A DNA stretch of 64,000 nucleotides from Eledone cirrhosa (lineage: Eukaryota; Mollusca; Cephalopoda; Octopoda; Eledonidae): NCBI GenBank assembly GCA_964016885.1, contig OZ024743.1, forward strand, positions 183,226,990-183,290,989, given 5' to 3'. The notes under the pieces were generated by a model. It saw nothing but the letters and a program-made list of their open reading frames with translations, had not been told where the DNA came from and searched no databases. The number at the start of each line of letters is the position of its first letter. The first letter of the stretch is position 1. Positions 23,408 through 34,754 of the stretch are shown piece by piece. The position numbers were made by a program, and so were the translations under genes.

Positions 23408-25145
23408 CACACAAGCCAGGTTACTGACGATCTCAAGGAATGCGCAGAACTCATTGCTGAATGCTATGCAGGCATTTTCACTATTGAAGACCAGAGTCTA
23501 CCGTCTCCACCACCTCTGACATCAGATTCTATTACAACTATGGAATTTACACCTGCATTGCTGCAACATCACCTTAAAAACAAACGCAACCATGCCTCTC
23601 CCAGTCTTGATGGTGTTATGTACCTGCTTCTCAAACGTGGTGGGTACTTACTTTTGCACCAGCTATCACGCTTCTTCCAATTCTGTCTGAACAACAGTGC
23701 TACTCCAGAACAGTGGAAAACTGCCAGTGACATTCCTCTGTTCAAAAAGGGTGACTGCACATCACCTGTGAACTATCGTCCAGTCAGTCTTACTAGCTGC
23801 ATTGCCAAACTGATGGAATCCTGTGTCAGAGAAACGCTTTGGAACTTCTGGAATTCTCACAGTCTTATCCGGCCCTCACAATTTGGATTTATCCCTAGTT
23901 CCAGCTGCTGTGATCAACTTATCGAGTTTCTTGAAGACATCACCCGGATTACTGATGGTGGCTCATGGGTGGATGTTGTTTACCTTGACTTTGCTAAAGC
24001 TTTCAATTCTGTGCCACACAAAAGACTTATGGCAAAACTCTCTGCAATGGGTGTGAAGGATGATCTTTTTAACTGGTTGAAGTCCATCATTCTCAGTCAA
24101 AGAGAGGTAGTCACAGTTCTAGGACAGCATCCCTCACCATATGAGATGTCATCTGGTGTACCACAGGGATCTGTTCTTGTCCCCCTTTTGTTTGTGGCAT
24201 ATATTAATGACATAGATGCCAACTTAAAGAATGCCACAGTACTGAAATATGCAGATGACATCAAGCTGTACCTTGAGATAAAAAGAACAGATCTTGAACA
24301 CTATAGATCTTGCCTGCAATCTGACCTGGACACAATGCAACAATGGATCACAGACTGGCAACTCAAGCTGGCTGTAGACAAGTGTACCACCATGCATTTT
24401 GGGAGGAAAAACCCAGTGTCCACATACTTCCTCCACAACACTAATATCAAGAAGTCTTCTTGTGAACGTGACCTGGGCATTACTGTCAGCAGTGATTTGC
24501 ATTGGACGAAGCACATCTCTAAAATTGTCAAGAAGGCGAGGGTGTCTTAGCAGCACTCAGCAAGACCTTTGTCAGCTGCTCTCCAGCTATCTATTTAAAG
24601 CTGTATATAGCTATGGTGCGGCCACACTTAGAATTTGCATCACAAGTCTGGAACCCCTATCTTTCTCAGAACATTGACTGCCTGGAAACTGTTCAGAGAC
24701 GTGCAACCAAGCGAATACCCTCCATGAGCCATCTACCATACTCTGAACGCCTTATTTCCCTGGGCATGGATACATTGAAGCTCCGACATCTGGCAACTGA
24801 CTTGGTAAATACCCACAAAATTATTAACCATCTTGCCAACAATAACGCTGAGTACCTTTTTGATTTCCATGTGTCTAACACACGTGGACATGCCCACAAA
24901 GTAAGAAAACAGCACAGCTCCCGTGACTTTTGGAAACATTTTTTCACGCTCAGAGTTCCTGAAGCATGGAACAAACTCCCTGCATCAGTTGTTAGCTGTC
25001 AGGACACTGCATCCTATAAAACCTCCATGCTTCCTGAGATTCGCCAACACTAAACCTTTTTTACATTATTCTATGAACTATACATGCATCTTTGATGAGT
25101 TGTAGTGCACTTGAGCACTGTACACAATCATTTCATTATTATCAT
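23408..25145 (+). mobile_element. CR1-like retrotransposon, 5'-truncated copy
   Basis: It starts in the linker between endonuclease and RT (matching about 49900 in the minus-strand copy) and ends with gatgagttgtagtgcacttg, gcactgtacacaatcatttc and an attatc/attatt tail. Loss of the 5' side is the usual outcome of incomplete reverse transcription. Confidence 0.9.
23413..25053 (+). pseudogene. CR1-like ORF2 reverse transcriptase with a one-base deletion
   Basis: The open frame runs from 23413 to about 24540 and then resumes at about 24560 to 25053 in another frame. Compared with the copy at 48250-51123, one C is missing at about 24537 (aaggcgagg versus aaggccgagg). Seen in order: FTPALLQHHLKNKRNHASPS, PVNYRPVSLTSCIAKLME, VYLDFAKAFNSVPHKRL (motif A), SSGVPQGSVLVPLLF, KYADDIKLYLEI (catalytic YADD). 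After the break come MVRPHLEFASQVWNPYL and the C-terminal FTLRVPEAWNKLPASVV. Catalytic residues are preserved; the frameshift removes the thumb and C-terminal part. Confidence 0.92.
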
Positions 25146-25149
25146 TATT

Positions 25150-25255
25150 ATAAATCCTGCTTTGTCTTTCATCCTTACGGGATCAATAAAATAAAGTACC
25201 AGTCACGCACTGGGGTGGATTTAATATCCCCCCCCCCCCCAATCAAAAACCATTA
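25150..25255 (+). mobile_element. SINE 3' half (tcgatttaatc subtype)
   Basis: Contains tttcatccttacgggatcaa, taaagtaccagtcacgcac and ggtggatttaatatccccc. The head is missing. It lies between the CR1-like tail and the minisatellite. Confidence 0.75.
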
Positions 25256-27505
25256 TTATACAGTCCATAGTGTTGGTGTTACAATAGACACAGCCCACTC
25301 TATATCATTACTATATAGTACATATTGTTGGTATCAAAATAGACACAGCCAACTCTATACCATTATTATATATTGGCAGTATCGGTAGAGGGTTGGACGC
25401 CATGCTTTCTAGCATAGTTACGTCCCTTTACGGTCTGAGTTCAAATCCCGCCAATTTAACTTTGCCTTTCATCCTTACGGGGTCGATAAAATAAAGTACC
25501 AGTAATGTACTTGGTAATTGCTGGCCTTGTGCCTAAAGTAGAAACAATTATTATATAGTACATAGTGTTGGTGTCACAAGAGACACAGCCCACTCTATAT
25601 CATTACTATATAGTACATAGTGTAGTGTTGGTTCCACAATAGACACAGCCCACTCTATATCATTACTATATAGTACATAGTGTAGTGTTGGTGCCACAAT
25701 AGACACAGCCCACTCTATATCATTACTATATAGTACATAGTGTAGTGTTGGTTCCACAATAGACACAGCCCACTCTATACCATTACTATATAGTACATAG
25801 TGTAGTGTTGGTTCCACAATAGACACAGCCCACTCTATATCATTACTATATAGTACATAGTGTAGTGTTGGTTCCACAATAGACACAGCCCACTCTATAT
25901 CATTACTATATAGTACATAGTGTAGTGTTGGTTCCACAATAGACACAGCCCACTCTATACCATTACTATATAGTACATAGTGTAGTGTTGGTTCCACAAT
26001 AGACACAGCCCACTCTATACCATTACTATATAGTACATAGTGTAGTGTTGGTTCCACAATAGACACAGCCCACTCTATATCATTACTATATAGTACATAG
26101 TGTAGTGTTGGTGTCACAATAGACACAGCCCACTCTATACCATTACTATATAGTACATAGTGTAGTGTTGGTTCCACAATAGACACAGCCCATTCTATAC
26201 CATTACTATATAGTACATAGTGTAGTGTTGGTTCCACATTAGACACAGCCCACTCTATATCATTACTATATAGTACATAGTGTAGTGCTGGTTCCACAAT
26301 AGACACAGCCCACTCTATATCATTACTATATAGTACATAGTGTAGTGTTGGTTCCACAATAGACACAGCCCACTCTATACCATTACTATATAGTACATAG
26401 TGTAGTGTTGGTTCCACAATAGACACAGCCCACTCTATATCATTACTATATAGTACATAGTGTAGTGTTGGTGCCACAATAGACACAGCCCACTCTATAT
26501 CATTACTATATAGTACATAGTGTAGTGTTGGTGCCACAATAGACACAGCCCACTCTATACCATTACTATATAGTACATAGTGTAGTGTTGGTGCCACAAT
26601 AGACACAGCTCACTCTATACCATTACTATATAGTACATAGTGTAGTGTTGGTTCCACAATAGACACAGCCCACTCTATATCATTACTATATAGTACATAG
26701 TGTAGTGTTGGTTCCACAATAGACATAGCCCACTCTATATCATTACTATATAGTACATAGTGTAGTGTTGGTTCCACAATAGACACAGCCCACTCTATAC
26801 CATTACAATATAGTACATAGTGTAGTGTTGGTGCCACAATAGACACAGCCCACTCTATACCATTACTATATAGTACATAGTGTAGTGTTGGTGCCACAAT
26901 AGACACAGCCCACTCTATACCATTACTATATAGTACATAGTGTTGGTGTCACAAGAGACACAGCCCACTCTATACCATTACTATATAGTACATAGTGTAG
27001 TGTTGGTGCCACAATAGACACAGCCCACTCTATATCATTACTATATAGTACATAGTGTAGTGTTGGTTCCACAATAGACACAGCCCACTCTATACCATTA
27101 CTATATAGTACATAGTGTTGGTGTCACAAGAGACACAGCCCACTCTATACCATTACTATATAGTACATAGTGTAGTGTTGGTGCCACAAGAGACACAGCC
27201 CATTCTATATCATTACTATATAGTACATAGTGTAGTGTTGGTTCCACAATAGACACAGCCCACTCTATACCATTACTATATAGTACATAGTGTAGTGTTG
27301 GTTCCACAATAGACACAGCCCACTCTATACCATTACTATATAGTACATAGTGTAGTGTTGGTGCCACAAGAGACACAGCCCATTCTATACCATTACTATA
27401 TAGTACATAGTGTTGGTGTCACAAGAGACACAGCCCACTCTATACCATTACTATATTGTCATAGTGCTGCGTCACAATAGACACAGCCCACTCTATAAAG
27501 TGGGA
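25253..27505. repeat. 60-bp minisatellite, about 34 units
   Basis: The main unit is 60 bp: cacaatagacacagcccact, ctatatcattactatatagt, then acatagtgtagtgttggttc. A rarer 55-bp unit lacks one tagtg and reads catagtgttggtgtcacaag. Units vary mainly at ttcc/tgcc/tgtc and tatac/tatat. Because 60 is divisible by three, a long minus-strand open frame with a 20-residue period runs through it. A SINE is inserted near the start of the array. Confidence 0.95.
25372..25548 (+). mobile_element. tRNA-derived SINE inserted in the minisatellite
   Basis: Has ggcagtatcggtagagggtt (box A-like), gagttcaaatcccgcc (box B), cttacggggtcgataaaat and ggccttgtgcctaaagtag. Both flanks are minisatellite units and both sides show attattata, a possible target duplication. 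Confidence 0.85.
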
Positions 27506-27635
27506 GTGGTGGTCAGAGATGGACTGTCACCTGCTGAGGCCCTAAGCTATATGAAATTTAATAATTAAATAATTATTCTCAGCTTTCAAATAATAGGAGG
27601 AGGGGGCACTAATTTTTCTAGGTTGACTTCATTGA

Positions 27636-27845
27636 TTTTTTAAAACCAGAATTAGTTGTTTAGTTTACATATTGAAACCCCAACCCTTCCTATTTATTTT
27701 ATAACATATGGGATTTCTAGTAATGTACTTTTTTTTGTCATGTATAATGTTTTTTTAATGTATAAAGAAAATGAATTGTTGCAGGAATGACACCACAAAA
27801 TAAAATTTTACTGAAGATAGATTAGCAAAATTTAATAAGTGGGGA
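27636..27845. repeat. Dispersed repeat, copy 1 (second copy at 29345-29555)
   Basis: The shared blocks in order are aaaaccagaattagt, tttacatattga, tctagtaatgtactttttt, gtcatgtataatgtttt and agatagattagcaaaattta. The two copies are in the same orientation and are clearly but not closely similar. The family was not recognised. Confidence 0.75.
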
Positions 27846-28024
27846 GAATAAGAGCAGGGGGGTGGGAGATAAAGATGTCATTGAAGATTGACCTACAAAT
27901 GCAAAAACTTGGTCATGATGAAGGCTATGAGTGTGTAATATAAATATTGTCTCAAATTTCCTGAAAATTTTAGTTTTGCTTCATCAAAGTCAATAAAATA
28001 TTTGTCCTCATCTTTTTTACATCT

Positions 28025-28440
28025 TCCTCTGTGTTGACATCTATTGGATGAAACTACAGTCTCTAATTCTGTGTTGACATCTGTTGGAAGAAGCTACAGT
28101 CTTTAATTCTGTGTTGACATCTGTTGGATGAAAATACACTCTCTAATTCTGTGTTGACATCTGTTGGATGGAGCTACAGTCTCTAATTCTGTGTTGATAT
28201 GCTGGATGGAGCTACAGTCTTTAATTCTGTACTGACATCTGTTGGATGAAAATACACTCTCTAATTCTGTGTTGACATCTGTTGGATGGAGCTACAGTCT
28301 CTAATTCTGTGTTGATATGCTGGATGGAGCTACAGTCTTTAATTCTGTACTGACATCTGTTGGATGAAGCTACAGTCTCTAATTCTGTGTTGACATCTGT
28401 TGGATGGAGCTACAGTCTCTATCTGTTGGATGGAGCTAAG
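28025..28440. repeat. 40-bp minisatellite, about 10 units
   Basis: The unit is ttctgtgttgacatctgttg followed by gatggagctacagtctctaa. Shorter units read tgttgatatgctggatgg. A higher-order block is repeated (the order of variants at 28140-28240 recurs at 28265-28355). Confidence 0.9.
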
Positions 28441-28535
28441 GTCTGTATTTCTGATATAGACACAAGGCCAAAAAATTAAGGGGAGGGGAAATTTAATTAA
28501 ATAGACTCTAGTGAAGCACAGGTACTTTATTTTAT
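28440..28535 (-). mobile_element. SINE 3' half (minus strand)
   Basis: Contains agacacaaggccaaaaaatt, atttaattaaatagactcta and gcacaggtactttatttta, the reverse complement of the SINE subtype at 6420 and 25150. Confidence 0.7.
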
Positions 28536-28654
28536 AAATAGGCCTACAAAGCTTGACTTGGAAGTAAGTCCTCATTCTTGCACTTGTGATACAAGCAGGC
28601 ACGATGAATCGCAACAGGGACAGTAAAGGCATCCAAAATTAAGATTTTGGGGTT

Positions 28655-28840
28655 AAGCTAGAATCCAGCTTCAGATCAATAAATGAAGTGTTCTGGCAGA
28701 CCATCTGCCAACTTCGTAATAAGAAGTCCACAACTGCTATCAGGGATGCATCCGGGGTTCTCCTCTCTTCAGAGAGGTGCATCCTCATGAGGTGGAGAGA
28801 ATACTTTGCTGATCTCCTAAACCATCTTCTGACATACCCG
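28655..28840 (+). pseudogene. Non-LTR retrotransposon polyprotein fragment (linker before RT)
   Basis: Translation shows NEVFWQTICQLRNKKSTTA, RDASGVLLSSE and RWREYFADLLN. This is the conserved linker between endonuclease and RT in RTE-like elements that are only distantly related to the main family here. Only this short part is present. Confidence 0.75.
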
Positions 28841-28874
28841 AGGTGCATTTGGGAATTTTTTATCTGCTTCACCC

Positions 28875-29062
28875 CTTACAAAATGTACTTGTCACCTAGC
28901 TTCCCTACTGTTTCCAGGAAGTGTACCCCGCTTTCTTTATTCTTCCTTTTTTTCCATGCCTGCTTTTTGGTCTTAATTATCTCATCTACCTTACTGTTCC
29001 ACCATTAAGTCGCTCTCCTTTTCTCTGGAGCCCTGCTCCAGCCACATATCTCGTCTGTTGCC
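28875..29062 (-). pseudogene. RTE-like linker fragment (minus strand)
   Basis: The DNA closely matches 53755-53930 of copy H: cttgtcacctagcttccct, catgcctgctttttggtctt, ctgttccaccattaagtcgc and ctccagccacatatctcgtc. It covers the basic TWWWN linker region only. Confidence 0.75.
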
Positions 29063-29344
29063 TTAAATAGATAAGCAGATAAATAGTTTTAAAAATAAAT
29101 ACATGAATTATAGAGAGAAGTGGTGTTACTCAGCTAGAGCCAACATCAAGATTATCTACAAAAGCAACATTAAAACAATTAAAACAACAAGTTGAACAAA
29201 CTAAATATAAAAAAGAAAACATGACAAAACTATTATTTCCTAATACTTTCATTTGGACTTTTGATAAGATTTGTAGACAGAATAAGTGCTGGCAACCAAT
29301 TACTTTCAGCTGTAATGTTAAATGAGACAGGTTCAATGCATTGA

Positions 29345-29555
29345 AAAAACCAGAATTAGTCGTTAAATTTACATATTGAGACCCCAATCCATCCTAGTTA
29401 TTTTATAACGTATGACATGTCTAGTAATGTACTTTTTTTGTCATGTATAATGTTTTATTAATGTATAAAGAAAATTAATTGTCACGGGAATGTTACTAAT
29501 TAAAATAAAATATTACTGGAGATAGATTAGCAAAATTTAATAAGGTGAGTAGTGG
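29345..29555. repeat. Dispersed repeat, copy 2
   Basis: See the copy at 27636-27845. Both copies lie within 2 kb of each other, near minisatellites. Confidence 0.75.
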
Positions 29556-30875
29556 TTGAATAAGAACAGGGGATGGATAAAATCTGAAAAATTAATAAGT
29601 AAGGTGAAGGGGTGGGGCGATTATTCAAGACCCGAGAGAATAAATAAAATGTTTGGAATTGAATCAAAGAAAAATTACATTTTTGTTGGAAATATCAAAA
29701 AACAAAATCACTTCATATTGCACTGAATACTGACAAGTAAAAACAGGGTTAACAGGTACAATGGTAGAAAATATTGCCCTGGGTCAAATATTTTATATTG
29801 ATGGAGCTGTAGCTATGGTAACTGGGTTAATAGGTACAATGGTAGAAAATATTGCCCTGGGTCAAATATTTTGTATTGATGGAGCTGTAGCTATGGTAGG
29901 AAACATTTCTGGTTCTGTAGCAAGAATATAAAAAGGAAAAATAAGAATGTTGATCAGAAGTATCCTCTATTGTCTTCAGTATCAAGTACTAACAGTGAGA
30001 TGTCTGCCTCAACATCTGAGTTTAGTTGTAACTGAGGCTGTCAGACTGGTCAGTTCAACTGCGGGTGTGAAACTGGTCACTTTAATTGTAACTGAGGCTG
30101 TCAAACAAGTCAGTTTTATTAAATCAAAACCCATAAATACAAGAATCTTCAGTTTGTCATGAGAAACTATAGGAAGTCTCCATATAATTCTATTACTACA
30201 TAGTGAAGTATGTCAGTTATCATGTGGCAAAGTGTTGGCACCGTTGTTTGGATAACATAAAGAAACTGGGTTATTTTAACATCCTTTTGAACTTTCAGCT
30301 AAACTAAAAGATCAGTGCAAAATGGGAACAAACGATATATCTTTCTCATGTACTCACTTAAATGAGGTCAATTTTCCAAAGCAAGGTTCTAATATAACAC
30401 AGTTCAAAGTTGAAAGAGAAACGAATGCCTTTAAATATAAACTAAACGTCTATGGTAACTTTGCAGATGTGGTAACTATGCAGCTAATGCTGATATCAAG
30501 TGTTTGTCAGCTAAAGGAGATATCAAAGAACATTTTCATAAGTTAAGACACTGATATGTATCTGTTATGGTAGGTACATGAAGTAATCTACCTGTTTATG
30601 GTAGGTACCTGAAGTAATCTACCTGGAGATATCTACCTGTCTATGGTAGGGACCTGGAGGTATCTACCTGTTTACGGTAGGGCCAATAACATTGTTAGAA
30701 CTCCATGTAGTCTTTAAAAAATAATTCCGAGATCATGTGATGAGAGTTCTTCTTTTTGTAGTTGGCTTTCATCATATAAGATTCTGTTGTGCATTCTACA
30801 CAAGCTACAGAGTCATGTGTGTGTGTGTATATATATATAAATATGTGTGTGTGTGTTGAACAATGGAAACAAAAA
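29556..30875. other. Spacer with a 75-bp tandem duplication
   Basis: The block ggtacaatggtagaaaatat, tgccctgggtcaaatatttt, ggagctgtagctatggta occurs twice at about 29750-29900. A smaller tandem block ggtaggtacctgaagtaat lies near 30550-30650. No coding signature was seen in the rest. Confidence 0.7.
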
Positions 30876-30879
30876 ACAA

Positions 30880-31175
30880 AGATTGGTGTTTAATCAGTTC
30901 ATTATTTTATGATTGCTTCTCAGCAGGTTGATTAGTCAGGATAAATCAATATAATGGTTAATCAACAGTAGTTATATAACTCCCTATTATTAGTCTTGCT
31001 ACTATAAATCTTCCCTAGAAACAATTTCTGGGGGTGACGGTGAGATAGATCTGGAATATCAAGATTAATAATATGTGCTTATGTAACTACTGTCAATTAG
31101 TCACTCTATTGATTTATGATCAATCAAATTCCTGAAACACTCATAAAACAATGAACTAATTAAACACCAATCTCC
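30880..31175. repeat. Foldback element, about 95-bp degenerate arms
   Basis: The left arm gattggtgtttaatcagttc, attattttatga is mirrored on the right by tcataaaacaatgaactaat, taaacaccaatc. The inner parts tcaatataatggttaatcaa and attgatttatgatcaatcaa also pair approximately. No ORF. Confidence 0.8.
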
Positions 31176-31309
31176 ACCTTATAAGTTAAGATATAAAAGA
31201 TTTGTCTGAATTGGGTAAATGAAAATATCAAGACTGTGTGACCAAAAGCAGGCATAACCAAGTTGCTGACATTTAAAGTCTTAATTATAAATTTGCATCT
31301 TTTAAAGCA

Positions 31310-31432
31310 CAAGTTCTCAACCCATTTTGTCCCTCGAAATCACGAAACGCCCCCCCCCCCCCCCCCTCCCCACCCCACCATCCTATTTTTCCATTTTTCA
31401 ATATACTACTGATTTTTATATCAGTAGATTAA
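31310..31432. repeat. Dispersed hAT-like repeat, left end (second copy)
   Basis: Matches 18424-18560: gttctcaacccattttgtcc, tcgaaatcacgaaacgcccc, ccatttttcaatatactact. Contains a C tract of about 18 bases. Confidence 0.6.
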
Positions 31433-31809
31433 TAAAAAATTGATTAACAATATTCCAAAGATGTGTGTATTATCTGATTATGTGTTGTATGTGGTCCTAG
31501 ATGTGTGTGCTACCCGCTTCTGTTTTTTCTTTTCTTTTTTTTTTATTTGTAATATTATTTATACAATAGGGAATAAAATAGATCTACATAGTGTTAACTC
31601 GTTGCGGTTGAGTCAATAATTTCAGACATGAAATACATTGTTATCGGTGAAGGAAAGATAAGATTCTAACTGGCTGCGCTCAAAGTGTCTTTGACCCAGT
31701 TGATTGTGGGTTTTTCCATTTTTAGGATCTCAATTAGCGGTTAACGTCTCAATTACCGGACACGCCTGCACACCTGCGGTCAGACTATAGTTATGCTGTC
31801 TGCAAGCTC

Positions 31810-32060
31810 ATTCAAATGCATTCACATTGGCTGTCTCAAAGACAAACAAATATGGCTTATAAAACTTACCAAAATAAAGAGCCTTCCAGCGCCCCCCAAC
31901 CCCCCTCCCCAGCTCCAAACGCCCCCCTAACGCGACCTTGCTCCCAAACGCCCCCTGGAGTTCCGAAACGCCCCCCGGGGGTGGATATGCCCCCCAGAGC
32001 TGTGGTATTTAATCTCCCTAGGTAATAAAATCTGGAGACAAAACTTTCTTCCTACCAAAA
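31810..32060 (+). repeat. Dispersed GC-rich repeat (second copy)
   Basis: Matches 23245-23405 in its first part (caaatgcattcacattggct, ggcttataaaacttaccaaa). It continues with repeated aaacgccccc units and a right part (gctgtggtatttaatctccc, taataaaatctggagacaa) whose reverse complement is at 22871-22925. Confidence 0.65.
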
Positions 32061-32187
32061 AAAAAACATAAATCATGTCAACATCCTTACACACTTAAAT
32101 ATAAATGCATGTATATATACAAATGTATAAATGCATAGCTATATAGATAGGTAAATGTATGTATGTATGTAGATTTATATATATATA

Positions 32188-32225
32188 TGCCTACATTTTT
32201 TTGGCTTTATTATACATATACAAAC

Positions 32226-32275
<50 letters not shown>

Positions 32276-32690
32276 GTTTGTATATGTATAATAAAGCCAA
32301 AAAAATGTAGGTATGGACATAGAATAAAGAATGCAAATGCAAAAGATATTGTTGACAATTAGTCTTTTACCTTAGATTTATTTAAATGTCCTTAATTTTC
32401 GAGATAATATCTTTTCTTCGAAGGGAAATAAAGTGGTTAAAGCAGTGTTCTAAATAGCTTGCCAAGTCATCCTGTCAGCATGACTTGGCAAGCTATTTAG
32501 AACACTGGTTTAACCGCTTTACTTCCCTCCGAAGAAGAGATATTATTTCGAAAATTAAGGACATTTAAATAAATCTAAGGTAAAAGACTAATTGTCAACA
32601 ATATCTTTTGCATTTGCATTCTTTATTCTATGTCCATACTTACATTGTTTTGGTTTTATTATACATATACAAACGTTTATACCTCATTAC
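32188..32690. repeat. Compound foldback: about 200-bp arms plus a third partial arm
   Basis: Arms 32270-32473 and about 32484-32690 are nearly perfect reverse complements around agcttgccaagtcat/atgacttggcaagct, with a loop of about 8 bp. The outer end ttttggctttattatacata, tacaaacgttta occurs a third time, inverted, at 32198-32231 across a (TA)n tract. No coding capacity. Confidence 0.85.
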
Positions 32691-32739
32691 ACAATGCTTC
32701 AAGTGAACTATAACTTTCTCCATATATATAAAAATATAT

Positions 32740-34138
32740 ATCATCATCATCATCATCATTGTTTAACGTCCGTGTTCCATGCTTGCATGGGTTTGGACGG
32801 GAGTTTTCATACTTGAGGCAAGAGTGGTTGTCTTGCTCGCATAGGACTGTCTGGCGGGTTTTCTACAGTTGGATGCCCTTCCTAACACCAACCACATTTA
32901 CAGTGTGGGGCTGCGAGGTTTTTACCGTGTTGCCTACACGGCCACATTACAGCGTGGACTGTCTGGCAGGTTTTCTACAGCTGGATGCCCTTCCTAACAC
33001 CAACCACATTTACAGTGTGGGACTGGGACGTTTTTACCGTGTTGCCTACATGGTCACATTACAGCGTGGACTGTGTGTTTTTTTGTCGTGACACCTACAC
33101 GATCTCATTTGTTTCGGCCTGGATTTTGTGGCACCAACATAACTTTACATTGAAAGGGGCGGTGTGGATGGGGTGGGGGTGGTGGGACGGGGGTGTATTT
33201 TGTTAGAGATGCCTACTGACTGTAGTAGGTTTTACTTTGTATTTAGGTAACGCGGGTCTTCTCTATTACTGAGTACCGCCAAAGCTCTTGGTCCAGTGAC
33301 ATTGTCTTGGAGAGGTGTAAGTGTGTGAGGTCAGAATTTATCAGCTCGTCCCAGGTTTTTCTGGGTCTGCCTACTCCGTGGCTACCGTCTATCTTTATTG
33401 CCCTGCACTTTGTTATACAGCTGTCGTCTTTCATGCGCATCACGTGACCATACCAACGTAGCCTTCTCTCGAGTAAACAACATCTGATCCCTCTTATTTC
33501 TAATATTTTCCTTAGTTCGTTTATGCTTTGCCGTTCGCGTATATTACTATTACACATCCAGCGGAGCATGCAAGCTTCGTTCCTCTCTAGTCTGCGTATA
33601 TCCTCTGCACACAATGCCCAGGTCTCACTGCCATGCAACATTGCTGTTCGTATGCAGGCATCATACAACCTGCCTTTCACTTTTAGGGAGAACCCTTTAG
33701 CGGCTAATAGTGGTATAAGCTCTCTGAACTTTTTCCATCCAGTTCTGACTCTAGCTACTGTACTTTCGGAGCACCCTCCCCCACTGCTGATTTTGTCACC
33801 CAGGTAACGGAAGCTGTCCACTATTTCTATAGAACCCTCTGCGCAGTTGAAAGAGCTAGTATTTTGTGGGCACTTGCTGCTACTTATTGCACCAGAGCAC
33901 CGGCCACATGTAAAATCTGTGTTCTTAGTTAGCTTACCTGTGATCCCACTACATCTTTTATGCACCCATACTTTGCATTTGGGACATAAAATGGAGTTTC
34001 TACCTACGCCTTTCCTACACACTGAGCATGGCCATTTCCCGGAAGGGACCGGCGCCTTATTTTCTTTCCTACAAACTAGAACTTTAGTCTTATCCATGTT
34101 AATTTTAAGGCCTTTTGATTCTAGGCCGTGCTTCCATG
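32740..34138 (-). mobile_element. RTE-like retrotransposon copy G (5'-truncated)
   Basis: The tail (CAT)n at 32740 is followed by the 3' UTR, which contains a direct duplication of about 108 bp (32848-32955 and 32956-33070). The coding part follows to 34138, where the 5' truncation joins (TA)n-rich sequence. It is of the same subfamily as the intact copy at 37655-40768. Confidence 0.9.
33243..34135 (-). pseudogene. RTE-like polyprotein C-terminus, copy G
   Basis: An uninterrupted minus-strand frame encodes the part downstream of the RT active site: [11 protein letters not shown], the zinc cluster ([23 protein letters not shown]), [34 protein letters not shown] and [12 protein letters not shown]. 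It closely matches residues beyond about 745 of the intact copy. No catalytic domain is left. Confidence 0.92.
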
Positions 34139-34355
34139 TATATATATTCTTTTTTCAGTCTGGTCTACCTCTGGATAGAATTCAATGTAATCTTGTAAAA
34201 TCCATAGAGAAGTTCTGTGTTTTTCTGAAATAATTCTTTAGATACAGAGTCAGATATTAGGTATTAAATTAACAATAAAAATAAGAACAAAATAAAAACA
34301 AAGTTATAAAGTAACTTGACTTTGTTCTTTTTATTTTCATTGTTAATTTGATAAT

Positions 34356-34429
<74 letters not shown>

Positions 34430-34752
34430 GTTTCCGGGTTCAGTCCCACTGCCTGGGCCGACCAAAGCCCTGTGAGTGGATTTGATAGACAGAAACTAAA
34501 AGAAGCACGTGGTATATATGTATATATGTCTGTGTGTGTCTTTGCATTTGTGTTTGCGCCCCCACCAATGCTTGTTGGTTTGTTGACGTCCCCATAACTT
34601 ACCAAGGTGATGCTCCAGCATGGGCGTAGTCCAGAGACAGGAAAAAAAGTAAAGTGTATATATATATATAATACGACACACTGCCAGTGATTGAACCCCG
34701 AACCTCGATCTCAACCGTCTCTTATACTTACCACTAGGCTAAAGGGACGGTT
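34430..34752. mobile_element. Fragments of a longer cephalopod-type SINE in two orientations
   Basis: Plus strand, 34430-34600: gggttcagtcccactgcctg, gccgaccaaagccctgtgag, tggatttgatagacagaaac. Minus strand, 34670-34752: a tRNA-like head with tagcctagtggtaagt (box A-like) and ggttcggggttcaatcac (box B-like). The ccatgctggagcatcacctt block lies between. The precise joints are unclear. Confidence 0.65.
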
Positions 34753-34754
34753 AC

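Noticed and set aside
25551..27376. Long minus-strand open frames (up to 351 residues) with a 20-residue repeat
   Set aside because: They are produced by the 60-bp minisatellite, whose period is divisible by three. Unit variants include 55-bp units that break the frame, and there is no sign of protein selection.
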